Shown: positions 1-10,330, counted from the stretch's first letter. The stretch is DNA of 51,625 nucleotides from Myxococcaceae bacterium (GCA_016926755.1 JAFGNZ010000304.1:1-51625), one strand, 5' to 3'. Numbers and translations: made by a program. Notes: generated by a model not told the origin, from the sequence alone.

Positions 1-1
1 C

Positions 2-913
2 CAGTCGCTGGAGCGCTCCTTCTGGGGCATGGCCGCGCGGGTGGTGCCCCAGTTGGACAGAGAGGCTGTCGTCCAGTGGGCTCGGTATGTGGCGGGTGCC
101 CTGGGAGACAGGGATGCTCAGGCCTTGAGGCGCCACCTGTCGGCACTGCTGCTGGCCGGCGATGAGCAACTGCTCCACAGGCTGATGCCAGTGCGCCCGG
201 CGCAAGGGGTGTCCGAGGTGCCCACCCCACCGCAGCCGCCCGCGCCGGCCAGCTCCGAAGCCGAGCCCACCAGGGGCGCGCTGTCGGGCTCGGCCTGTCC
301 GAACCTGCCTGCTTGTCCGACAGCCCAGGTGCCCTTGCAGTCCCCTTGCCTGACAGAGCCACTTCCCCCAAGCAGCTCCACGCCAGAACTCGCAGAGGGG
401 GCGCTGGCGGAGGCGGCCTGTCTGAACCTGACAAGTTGTCGGACAGCTTTGCGCCATGCGCCGCCGACAGGCAGTGCCTTGAGTTGCTCTGCCTTCACCG
501 GCCTTGACCAGCTTTCGGGCCACAGGGGGCTGGAGGCCTGCAGGCTCCCTGGCGGCCGTGAAGAAGGTGGGGGCGACACCTGGTCCCCTATGTCGTGGGG
601 AACTCCTCCACCTGCTGACGCGAGAATGGGGACTGCTGGACCCGCAAACCGTGCTCGGGTCTGCACCTCGGATTCCCATCGGGCAGCGGCCGAACGCAGC
701 CTGCCGAAACCCACCGGGTTGCTGGACAGCTTTGCGCCATGCGCCGTGGCCGTGGAGCCAGGAACTGGCCGGCCACCCACGCTCCCTCCTCAATCGCCGC
801 CGCAGATCGCCAAGACATCCGCCTTGCGTGCCACGGACAGATCGGGCGACTCCTGCGGACGCCTGATGCGCGCGATCCGGCGGAGCCGGTGTGGGCCGCT
901 GCTGCCGAAGTGA
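2..913 (+). CDS. Unidentified C-terminal fragment of a reading frame, open at the left edge
   Basis: The frame is open from the first bases and reads about 60 residues of plausible helical protein (motifs such as WGMAARVV and RRHLSALLLAG), then turns into a Pro/Ala/Ser/Cys-rich stretch with no recognisable domain until a stop at 911-913. The second part overlaps degenerate DNA repeats (see the repeat entry), where the other frames are equally open, so coding may end or decay there. Third-position GC bias is weaker than in the genes that follow. I do not recognise the family. It could be the tail of a mobile-element or regulatory gene. The first 60 residues are more credible than the rest. Confidence 0.3.
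   Translation, partial: QSLERSFWGMAARVVPQLDREAVVQWARYVAGALGDRDAQALRRHLSALLLAGDEQLLHRLMPVRPAQGVSEVPTPPQPPAPASSEAEPTRGALSGSACPNLPACPTAQVPLQSPCLTEPLPPSSSTPELAEGALAEAACLNLTSCRTALRHAPPTGSALSCSAFTGLDQLSGHRGLEACRLPGGREEGGGDTWSPMSWGTPPPADARMGTAGPANRARVCTSDSHRAAAERSLPKPTGLLDSFAPCAVAVEPGTGRPPTLPPQSPPQIAKTSALRATDRSGDSCGRLMRAIRRSRCGPLLPK
275..746 (+). repeat. Three degenerate copies of a GTCCGAC/GTCGGAC-containing repeat
   Basis: A unit of about 60-65 bases recurs near 275-335, 399-463 and 679-746. The last two share an exact 23-base block starting ggacagctttgcgcc (441-463 and 724-746). The first two share ggcctgtc(c/t)gaacctg followed by a ttgtc(c/g)gacagc block. The copies are spaced by about 124 and 283 bases, not multiples of three, so they repeat as DNA and not as protein. 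Copy two contains an imperfect palindrome, ctgacaa-g-ttgtcgg (about 429-443). Confidence 0.55.
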
Positions 914-976
914 TCAGAAGGTGATGGAGACGGGGAGTGGCGGCTTCATCGCGACACCCCACACCCACTCGAGTTC

Positions 977-2233
977 TCAGCCGCGCCGAGGCTTGTGCGT
1001 CCGCGCATGTCGCCCGGGGGCATGGCCCGGCGCGCGCTGGGAGACGCCTTGAGCCTGCTGTGGCGGGCCGGGGTCGCGCTGCGCGGCGAGGAGCCGCTCC
1101 CGCTCCGCCTGGAAGACAGGATCCTCTCGCGGCACGGGACGGCGGGGGATCTTCGCGCGCATGATGCGCTCGATGCGCGCGATCGTCGCAGCCTCCCGCT
1201 GGGTGGCGAAGGTGGAGGCCATGCCGCTGGCCTCGGCCCTCGCGGTGCGGCCAATGCGGTGCACGTAGTCCTCGGGCGCGTGCGGCAGATCATAGTTGAT
1301 GACGTGCCCCACCTCTTCCACGTCCAGCCCGCGCGCCGCGATGTCCGTGGCCACGAGGCAGCGGTACGTGCCCTCTCGAAAGCCCTCCATCGCCTGCTTG
1401 CGCTGGTTCTGCGTGCGGTCCGCATGCAGCACCGCGCACCGATAGCCCGCCCGCTGGAGCGCGCGATGCACCTTGTCCGCACGCTCCTTGGCCCGGGTGA
1501 AGATGAGCGCCGTCGCCTCGTCCGCCGCCAGCAGCGAGAGCAGCAGCGGGGTCTTCTCCTCCGGCTTCACCAGATACAGGCGCTGCTCGGCCCGCTCCGC
1601 GGGGGTGCCGCTGCGGGTCACCTCCACGCGCGCGGGTTGATGCAGCTGCTCGCGGGCGAAGCGGCTCACGTCCGGCCCGAGCGTCGCGGAGAACAGGAGC
1701 GTCTGCCTGCGCCGGGGGAGCGCCGCGAGGATGCGCTCGATCTGCGGCAGGAAGCCCATGTCCAGCATCCGGTCCGCCTCGTCGAGCACCAGCGCCTGCA
1801 GGTTCGGGAATGAGGCGGCGCCTGCCTCCAGCAGGTCCACCAGTCGCCCCGGCGTGGCGAGCACGAACGTCGGCCGCTCCTTCAGCGCCTCCACCTGGGC
1901 CGCCATGTCCTCGCCGCCAATGACCACCGCGTGCGTCAGGCCGCGAGGCTCGGAGAAGAAGCGCACGGGCTCGGCGATCTGCTGGACCAGCTCGCGGGTG
2001 GGCGCGAGCACCAGCCCGAGCGTGCCCTTCTTCCCGGCGAAGCGCTCCACCAGGGGCAGCACGTACGCGGCCGTCTTGCCGGTGCCCGTGGCCGCGCACC
2101 CGATCACATCCCGGCCCTCCAGCGCGGGGGGAATGGCCCGCGTCTGGATGGGGGTGGGGCGCGCGAAGCGTGCGCGGCGCAGCGCGTCGAGCGCCTCGGG
2201 GGAGAGGCCCAGCTGGGTGAAGGTGTCGCTCAC
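977..2233 (-). CDS. rhlE: DEAD-box ATP-dependent RNA helicase (RhlE-like)
   Basis: This is a cytoplasmic ATP-dependent RNA unwindase of the kind used in RNA remodelling, ribosome assembly or decay. All core motifs are present: Q motif (RPTPIQ, residues 25-30), Walker A ATGTGKT (48-54), PTREL (78-82), TPGR (127-130), DEAD (151-154), SAT (182-184), ARGLD (300-304) and HRIGRTAR (325-332). The roughly 80 residues after the core form a basic, Arg/Pro-rich tail as in RhlE-type proteins, with no extra domain. Length is 418 residues with a GTG start; no clear ribosome binding site is visible. It is transcribed toward the repeat region and its 5' side faces the end of the TIM-barrel-like gene. The family call is certain; RhlE over another DEAD-box paralogue is probable. 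Confidence 0.93.
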   Translation of the reverse strand: MSDTFTQLGLSPEALDALRRARFARPTPIQTRAIPPALEGRDVIGCAATGTGKTAAYVLPLVERFAGKKGTLGLVLAPTRELVQQIAEPVRFFSEPRGLTHAVVIGGEDMAAQVEALKERPTFVLATPGRLVDLLEAGAASFPNLQALVLDEADRMLDMGFLPQIERILAALPRRRQTLLFSATLGPDVSRFAREQLHQPARVEVTRSGTPAERAEQRLYLVKPEEKTPLLLSLLAADEATALIFTRAKERADKVHRALQRAGYRCAVLHADRTQNQRKQAMEGFREGTYRCLVATDIAARGLDVEEVGHVINYDLPHAPEDYVHRIGRTARAEASGMASTFATQREAATIARIERIMRAKIPRRPVPREDPVFQAERERLLAAQRDPGPPQQAQGVSQRAPGHAPGRHARTHKPRRG

Positions 2234-2335
2234 CCGGCTTGGCTACCATGTTCGCCGTTCGCGGAACACGGCGGATCCGCCGGGCTTCCACGGAGCAACA
2301 AAGGCGGTGCCCCGTGGAAGCCCCCTCCGTGGCGC

Positions 2336-3883
2336 TCAGGCCGCCTGTAAGGTCGCGGACTCGAGCAGCCCCTCCACCTCCTTGCGGCAGAGGGCCTCGA
2401 AGAGCTCGAAGCGCAGCCGCTCCTGGGACTCGGTGAGCTTCCGCTGCGAGGAGAGGAAGTCCAGCCGTGCCAGCAGGGCCGCCGCGCGCCCCAGCGGGCT
2501 CCGGGCGGCCTCGTCCCGCGCCGCGAGGATGGCGGGGATGTTCTCGGGCTGGAAGGGCCCGTGGAAGCCGGTGTCCGCATCCATGTAGCGGAGGATCTGC
2601 GCGCCGCCGATGCCCACCCCGTCCACTCCGGCGTAGACGGCCGCGGCGATCTGCGGCAGCCGGAAGCCCGCCGAGAAGTACGTCAGCAGCCCCTGCTCGT
2701 GCGCGCGGTGCACCAGCTCCACGGCCGTGGCATGGGAGATCTGCTCCATGACGGGGACGCTGGGGTAGGTATCCGCGGAGCCGTCCCAGGTGACCTTGTC
2801 GAAGCCGCCGGCCTTCACCAGCTCGATGCCGAGCATGCCGATCTCCCGCCGGCCCGTCACCCGGCGCTCGCCGCCGTCCCGATCATCCAGGATCGGCGTG
2901 TTGAGGTTGAAGGCGGCGGACAGGTACTGGGTGCGCGGGTTGCGCAGCACGTTGCTGCGCAGGCAGCGCATGAACTCGATGATCTGCGAGGCCGTCATGC
3001 GCTCCATGGCGAACTTGCACTCGGCCACCCCCTGCTGGAACATGGCGCTGGCCGCGGCGGCCATGGTGTGCACCACCTTCCACAGATCCAGGTGGAACCG
3101 GCCGCTGTCGAAGAGGGGCCGGCCGATGAAGCTGGTGACGGGGGCCTGCCCCCCCACGTGCATGCGCACCTTGGCCACGTTGAGGATCGAGGGGATGCGG
3201 TAGGACTCCACCGCGCTGCGATCCTGGTGGCCGCGCTCCAGGTGCTCCACGTGGACGTACACGCCCCGCATGAAGTCCTCGCGGGTGCTCGTGCCCAGCA
3301 CGTGCCCCTCACCCGGATCGGTGATGGACATGTTCGTCTGCGTCACACCGTGGCCCGGCAGGGGCAGGGGCTTGTACGGCAGGCTCACTCGCGCGCCGTG
3401 GGCGAGCGCCTCGTAGGCCTGGTGGAGGGTGCGCCGCTCCTGGGGCGTGGGCTTGCGGCGCTCGCGCCGGATCGAGTCGATGAGCAGGCTGGCCGCATCC
3501 ACCCTCGCGGACGGTTCGACCTCGAGCTCCCGAGCATCACCCGTCTCCTCCGCCACGTCGTCGATCCACCGCCGCCGCAGGGCATGGAGCTCCTCCTCGA
3601 GCTCGAGCACGCTGGAGGTGTCCATCCGCTGGAGCACTCCGCCGATCGCGCGGGCGAACTCGGACAGCTCTCCGAACTCGGAGGAGAGCTTCTCGAGCTC
3701 GGCGCGGACGTAGGCGGTCCGCTCCTGGACGCTCAGGGGCTTGAAGAGGGGGATGGGCTCGGTCTTGCGGAACGGGCCTTGGCGGGCCTGGATGGCGCGA
3801 GCCCGCGCGATCTCGATCATCTCCATCATCTGCGCGAGCACCAGCCGCTGGGTCTGGGGGCGGCTCTCACGCATCTCACTCAT
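2336..3883 (-). CDS. Conserved protein of unknown function with a TIM-barrel-like C-terminal half
   Basis: I do not recognise this protein by name. It has about 515 residues. The N-terminal 150 are charged and helical, possibly coiled coil. The C-terminal part looks like a phosphate-binding TIM barrel: alternating hydrophobic strands, then GFDKVTWDGSAD, LLTYFSAGFRLP and a terminal VDGVGIGGAQIL loop resembling standard phosphate-gripping strands 7-8. No signal peptide or membrane segment is present, so it is probably cytoplasmic. An ATG lies at 3892, but a GAGAG ribosome-binding-like stretch directly abuts it and is 9 nt from the ATG at 3883, which I prefer. It is divergent from zwf across about 250 bases, so a shared control region is possible. 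A sugar-phosphate or cofactor link is only inference. Confidence 0.75.
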   Translation of the reverse strand: MSEMRESRPQTQRLVLAQMMEMIEIARARAIQARQGPFRKTEPIPLFKPLSVQERTAYVRAELEKLSSEFGELSEFARAIGGVLQRMDTSSVLELEEELHALRRRWIDDVAEETGDARELEVEPSARVDAASLLIDSIRRERRKPTPQERRTLHQAYEALAHGARVSLPYKPLPLPGHGVTQTNMSITDPGEGHVLGTSTREDFMRGVYVHVEHLERGHQDRSAVESYRIPSILNVAKVRMHVGGQAPVTSFIGRPLFDSGRFHLDLWKVVHTMAAAASAMFQQGVAECKFAMERMTASQIIEFMRCLRSNVLRNPRTQYLSAAFNLNTPILDDRDGGERRVTGRREIGMLGIELVKAGGFDKVTWDGSADTYPSVPVMEQISHATAVELVHRAHEQGLLTYFSAGFRLPQIAAAVYAGVDGVGIGGAQILRYMDADTGFHGPFQPENIPAILAARDEAARSPLGRAAALLARLDFLSSQRKLTESQERLRFELFEALCRKEVEGLLESATLQAA

Positions 3884-4135
3884 CACTGTCATCTCTCGGC
3901 TCCGTGGCAGGGTTGGAGGGCAGCAGGGGCCCGCGAAGCGAGGCGGGCGGCTCTGCTTTCTTGAAGCGGCTGAGCGGATCGGAGGTGTTTGTGATCGGCT
4001 GCTGAGCGTCGCCCGGCCGCCTGCTCAGGTCGCGAGGCGCGCCGCCCCTCGCGAGAGGGGATCGAGGACCGCCATCACAGATTCCCGCCCGAGGCTCCAC
4101 CCGACGAAAACAGCCTCATGGGTGGAGCAATGGCA

Positions 4136-5668
4136 ATGACTGCGACCGCAAGAAGGGAAGAGCTCATCTCGATCGGAGGCGCGTCCGAGCCCGCCTCCGA
4201 GCCCTGTGTCTTCGTCCTCTTTGGGGCCTCCGGTGACCTCGCCCGGCGCAAGCTGCTGCCGGCGCTGTTCCAGCTCTTCCAGCGGGGCCTGCTGCCCGAG
4301 GGGTTCACCCTGGTGGGGGCCTCGCTCGCGAGGATGGATCGCGAGGCCTTTCGCGCCAGTGTCCGGCAGAGCCTGGAGCAGACGGTGGGGGAGCTGGACG
4401 GCGCGGCCTGGCAGCTCTTCGCCAGGGGGCTGGAGCACGTGACGATGGATCTCTCGCGGGGGGAGGACTACGCGCGGCTGGGCGAGCGCCTCGCCCAGCT
4501 CGAGCAGGAACGCGGCACCCGTGGCAACCGCCTCTTCTACCTCTCGGTGGCGCCGAGCCTCTTCGGCCCGGTGGTGGACCACCTGGGGGCGTCCGGGCTG
4601 GCGCGCTCCGGTCGCGGAGGCTGGGTGCGCATCATCGTCGAGAAGCCGTTCGGCACCGATCTCGACAGCGCTCGGGAGCTCAACGCGCGCCTGCACCGCT
4701 ACTTCGACGAGTCGAGCATCTTCCGCATGGACCACTACCTGGGCAAGGAGATGGTCCAGAACCTGCTCGTGCTGCGCTTCGCCAACGGCCTCTTCGAGCC
4801 GCTGTGGAACCGCCAGCACGTCGATCACGTGCAGATCACGAACGCGGAGACCCTGGGGATGGAGGGCCGCGGCGCCTACTACGAGCAGTCCGGCGTGGTG
4901 CGGGACATGATCCAGGGCCATGTCTTCCAGGTGCTCTCGCTGCTGGCGATGGAGCCTCCCGCGGACCTGTCGCCCGAGTCGGTGCGCAGCGCCAAGGTGG
5001 AGCTGCTGCAGGCAGTGCGAGACTTCACCCCCGAGCGCATCCGCACCGAGTGCATCCGTGGCCAGTACGCCCCGGGGTGGACGAGCGGAGGCCAGGTACC
5101 CGGCTACAGGCAGGAGCCGGGCGTGGCTCCGGACTCGGGGGTGGAGACCTATGCCCTGCTGACGATGCGCTTCAACAGCCTGCGCTGGGCGGGGGTGCCC
5201 TTCTACGTGCGCTCCGGCAAGCGCTTGAAGGAGCGCGTGACGGAGGTGGTGGTGCAGTTCAAGCCGGGGCCCTTCCGCTTCCCTGGGCTGGAAGGGCTGG
5301 AGCAGGCGGCGGCCAACCAGCTGGTGGTCCGGATCCAGCCCGAGGAGGGGCTGGTGCTGCGCATCAACACCAAGGTGCCAGGGCGAGGGCTGCGCATGCG
5401 CGAGGTGGATCTGAGCTTCCTCTACGCCCAGTCCTTCGGTGGGCGGCTGCCGGAGGCCTACGAGCCGCTGCTTCTGGAGGGCCTGCTGGGGAACTCCACG
5501 CTGTACACGCGCCGGGACATGGTGGAGCGGAGCTGGGAGCTGGTCATGCCCGTGCTGGAGGCCTGGAGCGCGACGAAGGCGGAGCCCAATTACGCGGCCG
5601 GGACATGGGGGCCGGCGGCCGCGAGCCACCTGCTCGAGAGCCAGGGACGCGCTTGGAATCGGGGGTGA
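4136..5668 (+). CDS. zwf: Glucose-6-phosphate 1-dehydrogenase
   Basis: It oxidises glucose 6-phosphate to 6-phosphogluconolactone with reduction of NADP, the entry step of the oxidative pentose phosphate pathway. The N-terminal dinucleotide fold carries GASGDLA (residues 30-36), followed by EKPFG (169-173) and the substrate/active-site signature RMDHYLGKE (197-205) with the catalytic His after Asp in HYLGK. Length of 510 residues is normal for the family. Three in-frame ATGs lie at 4118, 4130 and 4136; the GGTGGAG at 4121-4127 is 8 nt from the last and too close to or downstream of the others, so 4136 is chosen. No pgl or gnd follows, so it stands outside the usual operon. Confidence 0.95.
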   Translation: MTATARREELISIGGASEPASEPCVFVLFGASGDLARRKLLPALFQLFQRGLLPEGFTLVGASLARMDREAFRASVRQSLEQTVGELDGAAWQLFARGLEHVTMDLSRGEDYARLGERLAQLEQERGTRGNRLFYLSVAPSLFGPVVDHLGASGLARSGRGGWVRIIVEKPFGTDLDSARELNARLHRYFDESSIFRMDHYLGKEMVQNLLVLRFANGLFEPLWNRQHVDHVQITNAETLGMEGRGAYYEQSGVVRDMIQGHVFQVLSLLAMEPPADLSPESVRSAKVELLQAVRDFTPERIRTECIRGQYAPGWTSGGQVPGYRQEPGVAPDSGVETYALLTMRFNSLRWAGVPFYVRSGKRLKERVTEVVVQFKPGPFRFPGLEGLEQAAANQLVVRIQPEEGLVLRINTKVPGRGLRMREVDLSFLYAQSFGGRLPEAYEPLLLEGLLGNSTLYTRRDMVERSWELVMPVLEAWSATKAEPNYAAGTWGPAAASHLLESQGRAWNRG

Positions 5669-5719
5669 GCGCCCCGCCAACAGGCTGATGGGGGAGCAGG
5701 CGTGGCCCGCCCTGGGGTC

Positions 5720-5781
5720 GGTGTGTCACACCGCGCGGGGGCCGACTCTGCTCATGGGGAACCGCTGGCCATTGTGGCCAG
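5720..5781 (+). promoter_or_regulatory. Two perfect inverted repeats upstream of the multicopper oxidase
   Basis: The 136-base zwf-oxidase gap holds ggtgtg-t-cacacc (5720-5732) and ctggcca-ttg-tggccag (5765-5781). The second ends 23 bases before the oxidase ATG, between any promoter and the ribosome binding site. They could be operators or an mRNA hairpin; no rho-independent T-tract follows, so a zwf terminator is less likely. Binding by a copper regulator is speculation. Confidence 0.4.
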
Positions 5782-5804
5782 CCCGCACCTCAGGAGCAGA
5801 GACC

Positions 5805-7376
5805 ATGGCCTACCGAGGATCGATTCCAGTGGACGTTGCCGAGCCTCATCGTCACTTCCTGGAGCATGACAAGCACTCGGAGGAGCCGTCCGTCGGGAAG
5901 AAGAGCCACCGCGCGTCGCGGGATGTCTTCGTCCACCTGGAGCTTGGCTATGCCACCCATCGGATCTGCCGCGTCATGCAGGATGGGAAGTGCAAGGAGT
6001 GGGACGAGGTCAAGCTGCGCTCCTACAACGGGAAGCTGCCGGGCCCCGTCATCGAGGCCGAGGCGGGGGACACGCTGAACATCACGCTGGACAACCGGCT
6101 CCCCCCCGAGCCGCAGCCTGGCCCGGAGCACGCCTCCACCGAGCCTCACGGCTTCAACACCACCAACCTCCACTTCCACGGGATGCACGTGTCGCCCGCG
6201 GGGAACGCGGACAACGTGAACCTCGGCATCGGCCCCAGCAGGGTGTTCGAGTTCGAGGTCAAGATCCCCCACGATCACCCCGCGGGGACGTACTGGTACC
6301 ACCCCCACAAGCATGGCTCCGCGACGCTCCAGCTCGCCAGCGGCATGGCCGGTGTCCTGATCGTCCGGGGCGACATCGACAAGGTGCCCGCCATCAAGCA
6401 CGCCAAGGAGCGGATCCTCCTCTTCCAGCAGATCCTCTATGCCCTGACCGATGACCCCACGAAGCCTGGCCACAAGGCTCACATGGTGGAGGACTACGCG
6501 CTGTTCAAGCCCGGCGTCTGGCAGAGCCTGGGGCGGCGCTTCACCCTGAATGGCGTGGTCGAGCCGACCTTCGAGCTATCTCCGGGCGAGGTGGAGCGGT
6601 GGCGGTTCATCCACGGCGGCATCCGGGAGGGGCTCAAGCTCCGGCTGGTCAAGCGCGAGGGGGGAGCGGAGATCGCCCTGCAGCAGCACGTCATCGCCCA
6701 TGACGGCATCACCACGGGGCGGATCGACACGGTGACGGAGACCGAGATGCACCCCGGCTACCGCGTGGACGTGATGGTGCGCGCGTCCGAGGCGGACGGG
6801 AGCCCCCTGAAGCCCGGGACGTACTGGCTGGTGGATGAGGCGGCTCCCGCTCCCGCTCCGGCGCACACCCTGGCCCGCGTGGTGGTGAAGGGGCGGCCGG
6901 TGCGGATGGCGCTGCCGAAGGCGCAGGAGCTGGCTCCGCTGGCGCCCTTCAAGCCCATCAAGGACTCGGAGATCACCGGCCACCAGCAGGCCGTCTTCCA
7001 CATCGACACCACGGTGACGCCGCCGCGGTTCCTGATCAACGGCAAGGTCATCGATCCGCACAACCCTCGGAAGCTCACGGTGGGCGCGGTGGAGGAGTGG
7101 ACCGTGAGCTCCCAGTCCTTCAACCACCCGTTCCACATCCACGTGAACCCGTTCCAGCTGAAGACCGAGGATGGGAAGATCCTCTGGAAGGACACGCTGA
7201 TGGTGCCGGCCGGGAAGACCTTCAAGCTGCGGAGCCGGTACCTCCGCTACATCGGGACGACCATGATGCACTGCCACATCCTCGAGCACGGGGATCTGGG
7301 CATGGCCGAGGTGATCGAGCTGCTGCCGCCGGCCTCGGGGCATGAGCACGGCGGGCCTGGGCACCCGCATCACTAG
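5805..7376 (+). CDS. Multicopper oxidase (laccase / bilirubin-oxidase-like)
   Basis: It is a blue copper oxidase coupling one-electron substrate oxidation to reduction of oxygen to water. All four copper motifs are visible: HFHGMH (123-128), the YHPHKH block (165-170), HPFHIH (441-446) and HCHILEHGDLGM (489-500), the last giving Cys-His ligands for type 1/3 copper and a Met axial ligand. Three cupredoxin domains fit in 523 residues. The reading frame is open further upstream, but the ATG at 5805 has AGGAG 8 nt before it and begins the recognisable protein. No Sec or Tat signal peptide is evident, unusual for this family. The tail is His-rich (HEHGGPGHPHH). Substrate is unknown: phenolics, bilirubin-like compounds, metal ions or copper detoxification are all possible. 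Confidence 0.9.
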   Translation: MAYRGSIPVDVAEPHRHFLEHDKHSEEPSVGKKSHRASRDVFVHLELGYATHRICRVMQDGKCKEWDEVKLRSYNGKLPGPVIEAEAGDTLNITLDNRLPPEPQPGPEHASTEPHGFNTTNLHFHGMHVSPAGNADNVNLGIGPSRVFEFEVKIPHDHPAGTYWYHPHKHGSATLQLASGMAGVLIVRGDIDKVPAIKHAKERILLFQQILYALTDDPTKPGHKAHMVEDYALFKPGVWQSLGRRFTLNGVVEPTFELSPGEVERWRFIHGGIREGLKLRLVKREGGAEIALQQHVIAHDGITTGRIDTVTETEMHPGYRVDVMVRASEADGSPLKPGTYWLVDEAAPAPAPAHTLARVVVKGRPVRMALPKAQELAPLAPFKPIKDSEITGHQQAVFHIDTTVTPPRFLINGKVIDPHNPRKLTVGAVEEWTVSSQSFNHPFHIHVNPFQLKTEDGKILWKDTLMVPAGKTFKLRSRYLRYIGTTMMHCHILEHGDLGMAEVIELLPPASGHEHGGPGHPHH

Positions 7377-7381
7377 CCTCG

Positions 7382-10330
7382 TCAGGAGAAGAGCTCGAGC
7401 AGGTCCTCGCGGGTGATGGCCGTCGCCGCCGAGGCCTCGCTCAGGGCCGCCTCGAAGAGCGCGCGCTTCTTCTCCTGAAGCCCGAGGATCCGCTCCTCCA
7501 CCGTCCCCTGCGCCACCAGTCGGTACACCATCACCGGACGCTCCTGGCCGATCCGGTGGGCCCGGTCCGCGGCCTGCGCCTCGACCGCTGGGTTCCACCA
7601 CGGATCCATCAGGAAGACGTGGTCCGCCGCGGTGAGGTTGAGCCCCGTCCCGCCGGCCTTGAGCGACATCAGCAACACCGGCGCTCCCTCCGGTGACTGG
7701 AAGCGCGTGGTGATCTCTCCGCGGTTCGTCGTCGTCCCGTCCAGGCGCGCGAAGGAGATGCCGGCCGCCTTCATCTGCGGCTCGATCAGGTCGAGCAGCG
7801 AGGTCCACTGCGAGAACACCAGCGCCTTGTGGCCCTCCGAGACCGCGGTGCTGAGCGCGTCGACGAGGGTCTGCACCTTCGAGGAGGAGGCCGCCTGCTG
7901 GCCCGGGACGAGCGCCGGGTGGCAGGCCGCCTGACGCAGGCGAAGCAGGGCCTCCAGCGCCCTCAGCACGCTGCCACCTTCGTTCAGCAGGGCGACCACC
8001 TCCTTGCGCGTCGCCGCCATCACCGCGTCGTAGATCCCGCGCTCGCGCTCGTCCAAGGAGACGTGCATCACGGACTCGCTGCGCGGCGGCAGCTCGGGCG
8101 CCACGTCCCGCTTGAGGCGGCGGAGGACGAAGGGCCGGATGCGCCGGCGCAGCCGCTCCGCTGCCTCGCGCTGTCCTTCGGCGATGGGGCGGGCCACCCG
8201 ATCCTCGAAGTGCCTCCGGCCACCCAGGAGGCCCGGGTTCACGAAGTGCATCAGGCTCCAGAGCTCCTCCAGCCGGTTCTCGAGCGGCGTACCGCTCAGC
8301 GCCAGCCGGAAGTTCGTCTTGAGCCCGAAGGCCGAGCGCGCGACCTGGCTCTCCGGGTTCTTGATGGCCTGGGCCTCGTCCAGCACGACCGCGTCCCAGG
8401 TGCGCCCCGAGAGCGCGGCCGCGTCCAGCCGAAGGATGGAGTACGTCGTGAGCGTCACCTCGGCGGCCTCGTCCAGGGCGCGACCGGGCCCGTGGTACAC
8501 GCACACCCGGAGCGACGGGCGGAAGCGCTTGAGCTCCGCGGCCCAGTTCGGGAGCACGCTGGTCGGGCAGACGACGAGCGAGCGGGGGCCCAGCACGCAC
8601 AAGGTCTGGAGCGTCTTTCCCAGGCCCATGTCGTCGGCGAGGATCCCTCCGAGCCCCGCACTCTGGAGGAAGCGGAGCCAGCTCACGCCCTGCTGCTGAT
8701 AGGGGCGCAGCATCGCGGTCAGGTCCTCCGGCAGGGCGGGTGGCGGGAGCTTCTCGAAGCCCTCGATCAGGGGCGCCAGACGATCGAGCCCCGGCGGAGG
8801 CGGCTGCTCGAGCGTCTCGCACAGCGCGCTCAGCTCTGGCAGGGCGTGGTTGGAGACCCGGCCATCCGCCTGCCGCGCGGCCAGCAGGTCCGCGACGCGT
8901 TGGCCGTGCTTGTCCAACCAGGCCCGAGGCAGCGGCGCCCAGCCTCCTCCATCCAATGGGACGAGCCCCAGCCCCTCCGTCCACGCCCGGATCACCGCCG
9001 CCGCGTCCACGGTCTGGGCCTCGCCCTTGGCTCCCTCCACCTGGAACTCGAGCGTGAAGCGCACCTCGGGCACGCCGGGGCCGGCGCCGGAGGAGTCCAC
9101 CCGGAGCAGGGGCTGGAGGCGGACGTTCGGGCTCACGACGCCCGCGGCGTCTCCGGTGAGATCTCCGCGCCAGCGCCGCAGCTTGTCCGCCCAGCGCACC
9201 ATCTCCTGGCCCTGCACGGTCAGCCGTCGGCCGGGGACCAGGTTCAGCTCGTCGCGGAGCTGGTGGATGAGGCGCTGCTCGGCCGCCTCGTCGCGCAGGG
9301 GCACGGCCCCGCGCAGGTACACCATCCGCCCATTGTCGATCCGCACCGACGGTGGCGCTCCGTAGACGAGCGTCGGCAGCACGGACAGCCCGGACTCCAG
9401 CTGGTTCAGATCCAGCAGGATGCGCGGCTTCAGCTCTCGATCGATGGGAGGCAGGCGCCGACTGCGGACCTCGATCGGCATGCGCCGGGCCAGCTCGGGG
9501 AGCACCTTCGAGGTGAGCTCGCCCACCTGCTCGGGCGCGTAGGTGCGGACGATCGGGAGGTTCTGCAGCCAGGCCCCTGCTACCGACGTCTCGCCCAGGC
9601 GCGCCAGCGCATCGCCGCAGAGCGCCACGCCCGGGCTTACGAGCTCGGTCACCCGGGGATCGCGCGTCACCGTGACGACCAGCTGCTCACCCCGGTCTTC
9701 AACGACGGCCCTGGGGAAGACGACCTCGTCCGAGACGGCGACAGGCCGCCCGTCGAGCAGGACGGTCCGCGACTGCTCGAGCGCCCGGAGCAGCGTCTCC
9801 AGCCGCTCGGGGGGGATCGCTCCGCGCGTGCGGCGCTCCAGCAGGCGATCCGCGTTCAGGTCCGACTGCTCGACTTGCAGCTTCGCGGCCTGCGCCGGCC
9901 TGGCCAGCACGGCCGCCAGGCTGTCCTCCAGGGGTTCCTCCGTCCCATCGGCGTGCGCGAGAGCACGGTGGAGCTGCAGCCCGCCGTCGGCGCGCGTGAA
10001 GTGGTACACCACGCGAGACCACCGGTTCGCGGTCACCTCCAGCGGGGTCTCCTGCTTCTCCGCCTGCTGCACGGAGAGGGCCGCGGCCACGACGTGTTCG
10101 CAGGGATCCACACGACTGGGGCAGTCGCACTCCCACGCATCATCATTCGGATACAGGGTGACCGTGAGGGCAACCGAGCGCCCCGGGGCCCGCACTCTCA
10201 ACTCAATCTCCTCCGCGGTGCGAGACTGGAGCGCGACGGCTCCGGAGCGGGAGAGGTTCACCCCGGTGGACCAGATACCGGGGCGGGCTTCCTTGCGAAC
10301 GGCTTCGAGCAGTTGAGTGGTCGCGGACAT
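7382..10330 (-). CDS. SWIM zinc-finger / SNF2 (HepA-RapA-like) ATP-dependent helicase
   Basis: A 982-residue protein with an N-terminal SWIM zinc motif (CxC at 68/70, then CxH at 77/79), a long middle region, and a C-terminal SNF2 ATPase: DDMGLGKT near residues 560-568, DEAQ near 650, and DPWWNP and AHRIGQ near 905-925. Such proteins translocate on double-stranded DNA and remodel DNA-protein or RNA polymerase complexes; the partner here is unknown. The frame stays open for over 500 codons upstream, antisense to metG. I place the start at the ATG opening MSATTQLL because the upstream part overlaps the opposite coding strand and GGGAG precedes this ATG by 10 nt. It is divergent from metG. Confidence 0.9.
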   Translation of the reverse strand: MSATTQLLEAVRKEARPGIWSTGVNLSRSGAVALQSRTAEEIELRVRAPGRSVALTVTLYPNDDAWECDCPSRVDPCEHVVAAALSVQQAEKQETPLEVTANRWSRVVYHFTRADGGLQLHRALAHADGTEEPLEDSLAAVLARPAQAAKLQVEQSDLNADRLLERRTRGAIPPERLETLLRALEQSRTVLLDGRPVAVSDEVVFPRAVVEDRGEQLVVTVTRDPRVTELVSPGVALCGDALARLGETSVAGAWLQNLPIVRTYAPEQVGELTSKVLPELARRMPIEVRSRRLPPIDRELKPRILLDLNQLESGLSVLPTLVYGAPPSVRIDNGRMVYLRGAVPLRDEAAEQRLIHQLRDELNLVPGRRLTVQGQEMVRWADKLRRWRGDLTGDAAGVVSPNVRLQPLLRVDSSGAGPGVPEVRFTLEFQVEGAKGEAQTVDAAAVIRAWTEGLGLVPLDGGGWAPLPRAWLDKHGQRVADLLAARQADGRVSNHALPELSALCETLEQPPPPGLDRLAPLIEGFEKLPPPALPEDLTAMLRPYQQQGVSWLRFLQSAGLGGILADDMGLGKTLQTLCVLGPRSLVVCPTSVLPNWAAELKRFRPSLRVCVYHGPGRALDEAAEVTLTTYSILRLDAAALSGRTWDAVVLDEAQAIKNPESQVARSAFGLKTNFRLALSGTPLENRLEELWSLMHFVNPGLLGGRRHFEDRVARPIAEGQREAAERLRRRIRPFVLRRLKRDVAPELPPRSESVMHVSLDERERGIYDAVMAATRKEVVALLNEGGSVLRALEALLRLRQAACHPALVPGQQAASSSKVQTLVDALSTAVSEGHKALVFSQWTSLLDLIEPQMKAAGISFARLDGTTTNRGEITTRFQSPEGAPVLLMSLKAGGTGLNLTAADHVFLMDPWWNPAVEAQAADRAHRIGQERPVMVYRLVAQGTVEERILGLQEKKRALFEAALSEASAATAITREDLLELFS

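Noticed and set aside
4025-5680. 551-codon open frame on the - strand
   Set aside because: It is antisense to zwf, with biased composition and no motifs.
6576-8984. 802-codon open frame on the - strand
   Set aside because: It spans the oxidase and part of the SNF2 gene in the wrong frame.
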